The notes below the pieces were generated by a model. That model worked only from the letters and a program-made list of their open reading frames with translations, had not been told where the DNA came from and made no database searches. The position numbers and the translations under genes were made by a program. Shown here in pieces: positions 5,569-8,295 of a stretch of 8,295 bases of DNA; within the stretch, counting starts at the first letter, position 1; each line of letters starts with the position of its first letter. This stretch comes from JAKPCT01 sp029553165 (GTDB lineage: Bacteria; Bacillota; UBA4882; UBA8346): contig DAORZT010000085.1 of the NCBI GenBank assembly GCA_035359995.1, forward strand, positions 1-8,295, in the 5' to 3' direction.

Positions 5569-6873
5569 ATGAAGATTACAGTTATTGGTTCCGGTTATGT
5601 CGGATTGGTAACTGCCGCTTGTTTGGCCGATTTTGGTCATTTTATTACTTGTGTTGATAAAGAACAGTCAAAGATTGAAAATTTGAAGCAGGGTATCATC
5701 CCAATCTATGAACCGGGGCTGGAAGATTTAGTTTTACGTGGTTTTAATGAAGGCCGTTTGACGTTTACTACTGATATTGGTGAAGGAGTCAATAACTCCA
5801 CCGTTATTTTTATCGCAGTCGGGACGCCTTCGCTTCCGGATGGGTCGGCTGATTTGAGTCAGGTTGAAGCGGTTGCGGCAGAAGTTGCCGGTTTTATGAA
5901 GGACTATAAAGTGATTGTCAATAAGTCGACAGTACCGGTTGGTACGGCTAAACGGGTTACCGAGATTGTTAAGCAGCATTTGCGGGGGTCGATTGAGTTT
6001 GATGTTGTAAGTAATCCGGAGTTTTTACGCGAGGGAAGCGCCATTGGAGATTTTATGCGCCCGGACCGGGTTATTATCGGAACCCGTACGGAGAAAGCCG
6101 AAACATTAATGAAAGAAGTTTATCGTACCTTGTATCTGATCGACACTCCCTTTGTTTTGACCAATCCAGAGACTGCGGAGTTGATTAAATATGCTTCCAA
6201 TGCCTTTTTAGCAACTAAGATTACTTTTATTAATGAATTGGCTAATTTATGTGAAGCTGTTGGTGGGGATGTTCAGGTTGTGGCTAAAGGGATTGGGCTT
6301 GATGGCCGGATCGGGTTGAAGTTTTTACATGCGGGCCCGGGTTATGGAGGTTCCTGTTTCCCAAAAGATACCAGAGCACTTGTCCATATTGCCAAGCAGC
6401 ATGGTGAGCGGGTATCGTTAGTTGAGACAGTGGTAACGGCCAATGAAAATCAAAAGCAGCGGATGGTTTCCAAGATCAAAAAAGTTCTGGGGGAACTTAA
6501 CGGTAAAACGATTGCGATTTTGGGTCTGGCTTTCAAACCTAATACTGATGATATGCGGGAAGCACCTTCAATTACGATTATCGAAGGCTTGCTTCAAGCA
6601 GGTGCCAGGATTAAGGCCCATGATCCGGTTGCGATGAATGAAGCACGGAAGCTCTTTGGAAATGCGATCGCTTTTTGCGATGACCCTTATCAAACTGCGG
6701 AAGCCGCTGATGCTCTGGTGATAATTACCGAATGGAACTCCTACCGGCGTCTGGACCTAAATCGATTGAAGCAACTGTTGAAACAGCCGGTTTTGATCGA
6801 TCTTAGGAACATTTATACCAAGGAAGAGGCGGCGGCAGCCGGTTTTACTACTTATGAGGGTGTTGGTAGATGA
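5569..6873 (+). CDS. ugd: UDP-glucose 6-dehydrogenase
   Basis: The enzyme oxidises UDP-glucose to UDP-glucuronate with two NAD+. The 434-residue product shows GSGYVGL (residues 7-13) with acidic Asp30 for NAD binding, VGTP (84-87), STVPVGT (120-126), NPEFLREGSA (149-158), the lysine in E-L-I-K-Y-A-S-N (Lys207), the catalytic cysteine in GGSCFPKD (Cys263), and FKPNTDDMRE (322-331) in the C-terminal UDP-binding domain. No key residue is missing and the length is normal. An upstream in-frame TTG at 5554 would add five residues and overlap the epimerase. ATG 5569 is preferred because GGGGGT (5556-5561) lies 7 bases upstream and the protein then begins directly with the NAD-binding strand, as relatives do. 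It is tightly coupled to the epimerase (4-base gap). Confidence 0.96.
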   Translation: MKITVIGSGYVGLVTAACLADFGHFITCVDKEQSKIENLKQGIIPIYEPGLEDLVLRGFNEGRLTFTTDIGEGVNNSTVIFIAVGTPSLPDGSADLSQVEAVAAEVAGFMKDYKVIVNKSTVPVGTAKRVTEIVKQHLRGSIEFDVVSNPEFLREGSAIGDFMRPDRVIIGTRTEKAETLMKEVYRTLYLIDTPFVLTNPETAELIKYASNAFLATKITFINELANLCEAVGGDVQVVAKGIGLDGRIGLKFLHAGPGYGGSCFPKDTRALVHIAKQHGERVSLVETVVTANENQKQRMVSKIKKVLGELNGKTIAILGLAFKPNTDDMREAPSITIIEGLLQAGARIKAHDPVAMNEARKLFGNAIAFCDDPYQTAEAADALVIITEWNSYRRLDLNRLKQLLKQPVLIDLRNIYTKEEAAAAGFTTYEGVGR

Positions 6874-6881
6874 TGATTAAT

Positions 6882-6888
6882 AAGGAGG
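6882..6888 (+). promoter_or_regulatory. Ribosome binding site of phosphomutase gene
   Basis: AAGGAGG, a near-perfect Shine-Dalgarno sequence, lies 7 bases before ATG 6896. It is among the strongest initiation signals in the window and settles the start. Confidence 0.85.
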
Positions 6889-6895
6889 ATCTGGA

Positions 6896-8293
6896 ATGGT
6901 AGTTGTTAATCCGGAGATGTTTCGTGAATATGATATTCGCGGGATTGCGGACGAAGATTTAAAATCGGAGTTTATGTTTTTGTTTGGCAAAGCGGTTGCG
7001 AAGTACATGAAGGAGCATGGCGAAACTACAATCCTGGTTGGACGTGATAATCGTTTGAGTTCCGATCGGATCCGGGATGGGTTGGTTGCCGGCTTGACGA
7101 ATGCGGGATGCAAAGTGGTGGATATTGGGACCGTAATTTCGCCATTGTTTTATTATTCAAGAGTTTTATATAACATCAATGCCGGGGTAATGATTACCGC
7201 CAGTCACAACCCATCGGAATTTAATGGTTTTAAAATTGCATTGGGTTCCGGAACAATCTATGGCGAAGAGATCCAGAAACTGCTGAAGATAACTGAGGAG
7301 TTAAACCAAGAGATTGCAATCTTACCGATTGTTGAGAGTCTGGTGGAATACCGTCAGCCAAGCGATGACTATCTGGAGATGTTGTGCAGCAAGATCAGAC
7401 TGGAAGGAAGAAAGTTGACTGTCGCTGTAGACTGTGGTAATGGCACCGCCAGTTTATTTGCGGAAGCATTTTTAAAGAAGTTAGGCTGCAAGGTATTTCC
7501 GATCTTTTGTGAGTCGGACGGGAATTTTCCGAACCACCATCCGGACCCGGTATCATCAAAGAATCTCCACTATCTAAGAAAATTGGTGTTGGAGAAGAAA
7601 GCCGATGTTGGTATTGGATTTGACGGTGACGGCGATCGGCTTGGAGTGGTTGATAATGAGGGGCAAATTATCTGGGGTGACCAGTTGATGGCGTTATACT
7701 GGCGTGAAATCCTTCCGCAATATCCTGGTACCCAGTGTATTGTTGAAGTTAAATGCTCACAGGCGCTGGTTGAAGAGATCGAGCGGCTTGGCGGTAAACC
7801 GTTGTTTTTTAGGACGGGACATTCATTGATCAAAGCGAAGATGAAAGAGATTGGTGCCGTGTTTACGGGTGAGATGTCAGGGCATATGTTCTTTGCGGAT
7901 GAATATTTTGGATTTGATGATGCCTTTTATGCTGCCGGCCGCTTATTACGGATTCTCTCGCGGACCGGAGCAAGTCTGTCGAGCTTATTAAGCAGTGTTC
8001 CCAAATATTACTCAACTGCAGAGACCAAAGTACCTTGTGCTGACCGGGATAAATTCCGGGTGGTGGAATTGTTTAAGGAAAAATTTCGTCAGACCAATGA
8101 AATTATTGAGGTTGATGGTGCCCGGGTGCTATTTCCGTCTGGTTGGGGGTTAGTCCGTGCTTCAAATACCCAACCGGTAATTGTTGCCCGGTGTGAAGCT
8201 AAAAACCAGGCTGATCTGGAACAGATCACCGCCCAATTTAAAGAGGTGCTTGGTAGTTTTCCGGAGGTTGGCGAGTTTGACTGGGAGTATTGA
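6896..8293 (+). CDS. manB: Phosphomannomutase/phosphoglucomutase (alpha-D-phosphohexomutase)
   Basis: The 465-residue enzyme of the PMM/PGM class moves phosphate between C6 and C1 of mannose or glucose. It begins with the family's FREYDIRG stretch. The phosphoserine loop is TASHNPSEFNG (Ser103), the Mg2+ loop is GFDGDGDR (Asp243, Asp245, Asp247), the sugar-specificity loop is GEMSGH (325-330), and the phosphate-binding loop is RASNTQP (421-427). G-E-M-S-G-H is shared by PMM/PGM enzymes that accept both sugars, so dual use is likely: Man-1-P for ManC, and Glc-1-P for UDP-glucose feeding Ugd. Phosphoglucosamine mutase (GlmM) is unlikely because it has different loop sequences. The gene starts 22 bases after ugd and is complete; its TGA ends two bases before the window edge, so its terminator and next neighbour are not visible. 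Confidence 0.94.
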   Translation: MVVVNPEMFREYDIRGIADEDLKSEFMFLFGKAVAKYMKEHGETTILVGRDNRLSSDRIRDGLVAGLTNAGCKVVDIGTVISPLFYYSRVLYNINAGVMITASHNPSEFNGFKIALGSGTIYGEEIQKLLKITEELNQEIAILPIVESLVEYRQPSDDYLEMLCSKIRLEGRKLTVAVDCGNGTASLFAEAFLKKLGCKVFPIFCESDGNFPNHHPDPVSSKNLHYLRKLVLEKKADVGIGFDGDGDRLGVVDNEGQIIWGDQLMALYWREILPQYPGTQCIVEVKCSQALVEEIERLGGKPLFFRTGHSLIKAKMKEIGAVFTGEMSGHMFFADEYFGFDDAFYAAGRLLRILSRTGASLSSLLSSVPKYYSTAETKVPCADRDKFRVVELFKEKFRQTNEIIEVDGARVLFPSGWGLVRASNTQPVIVARCEAKNQADLEQITAQFKEVLGSFPEVGEFDWEY

Positions 8294-8295
8294 TT

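Noticed and set aside
7570..7833. Minus-strand open frame inside the phosphomutase gene
   Set aside because: It overlaps the conserved Mg2+-loop region on the other strand; no motif or start signal supports it.
1..8295. Mobile elements, CRISPR arrays, tRNA or rRNA genes
   Set aside because: No transposase, integrase, regularly spaced repeat or RNA-gene signature was seen on either strand.

Overview
The window is part of a surface-polysaccharide (capsule or exopolysaccharide) locus. All recognisable genes lie on the + strand. They fall into three groups: sugar-nucleotide synthesis, regulation of chain export by a phosphatase, and attachment of polymer at an outer membrane. I see no tRNA, rRNA, CRISPR array, transposase or integrase. 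I also see no clearly undescribed system; this is a fairly standard locus with a few odd spots.

Organism: base composition is moderately AT-rich. Most genes have purine-rich GGAGG-type ribosome binding sites, and gene spacing is tight. A CpsB/YwqE-type phosphatase (best known from Gram-positives) sits beside a Wzi-type outer-membrane beta-barrel protein, which requires a diderm envelope. A diderm Firmicute-like lineage (Limnochordia/Hydrogenispora-like, Halanaerobiales or Negativicutes) fits best, but a deltaproteobacterium or another diderm phylum cannot be excluded. A run of exactly 100 N (2285-2384) indicates a draft scaffold, probably a metagenome or draft assembly.

Layout. 1-339: C-terminal end of UDP-GlcNAc 2-epimerase (WecB/MnaA), cut by the window edge. 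412-1482: mannose-1-phosphate guanylyltransferase (ManC). 1495-2259: PHP-type tyrosine phosphatase (CpsB/YwqE). 2269 onward: a possible gene start that runs into the assembly gap. 2419-3942: Wzi-like capsule assembly outer-membrane protein with an SLH-like N-terminal segment. 3943-4140: AT-rich intergenic stretch with an orphan ribosome binding site, a possible broken small membrane gene and a candidate promoter. 4141-4584: VanZ-like membrane protein. 4605-5564: UDP-glucuronate 4-epimerase. 5569-6873: UDP-glucose 6-dehydrogenase. 6896-8293: phosphomannomutase/phosphoglucomutase, ending two bases before the window does.

How the genes work together (inference from family knowledge): the hexose phosphomutase can supply Man-1-P to ManC, giving GDP-mannose. 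It can also supply Glc-1-P, which an unseen UDP-glucose pyrophosphorylase would convert to UDP-glucose. UDP-glucose dehydrogenase oxidises this to UDP-glucuronate, and the 4-epimerase converts that to UDP-galacturonate. WecB adds UDP-ManNAc. The polymer is therefore predicted to be acidic, containing uronic acid and mannose or a mannose-derived sugar. CpsB would reverse autophosphorylation of a BY-kinase/Wzz copolymerase not visible here but possibly hidden in the gap, and Wzi would hold the chains at the outer surface.
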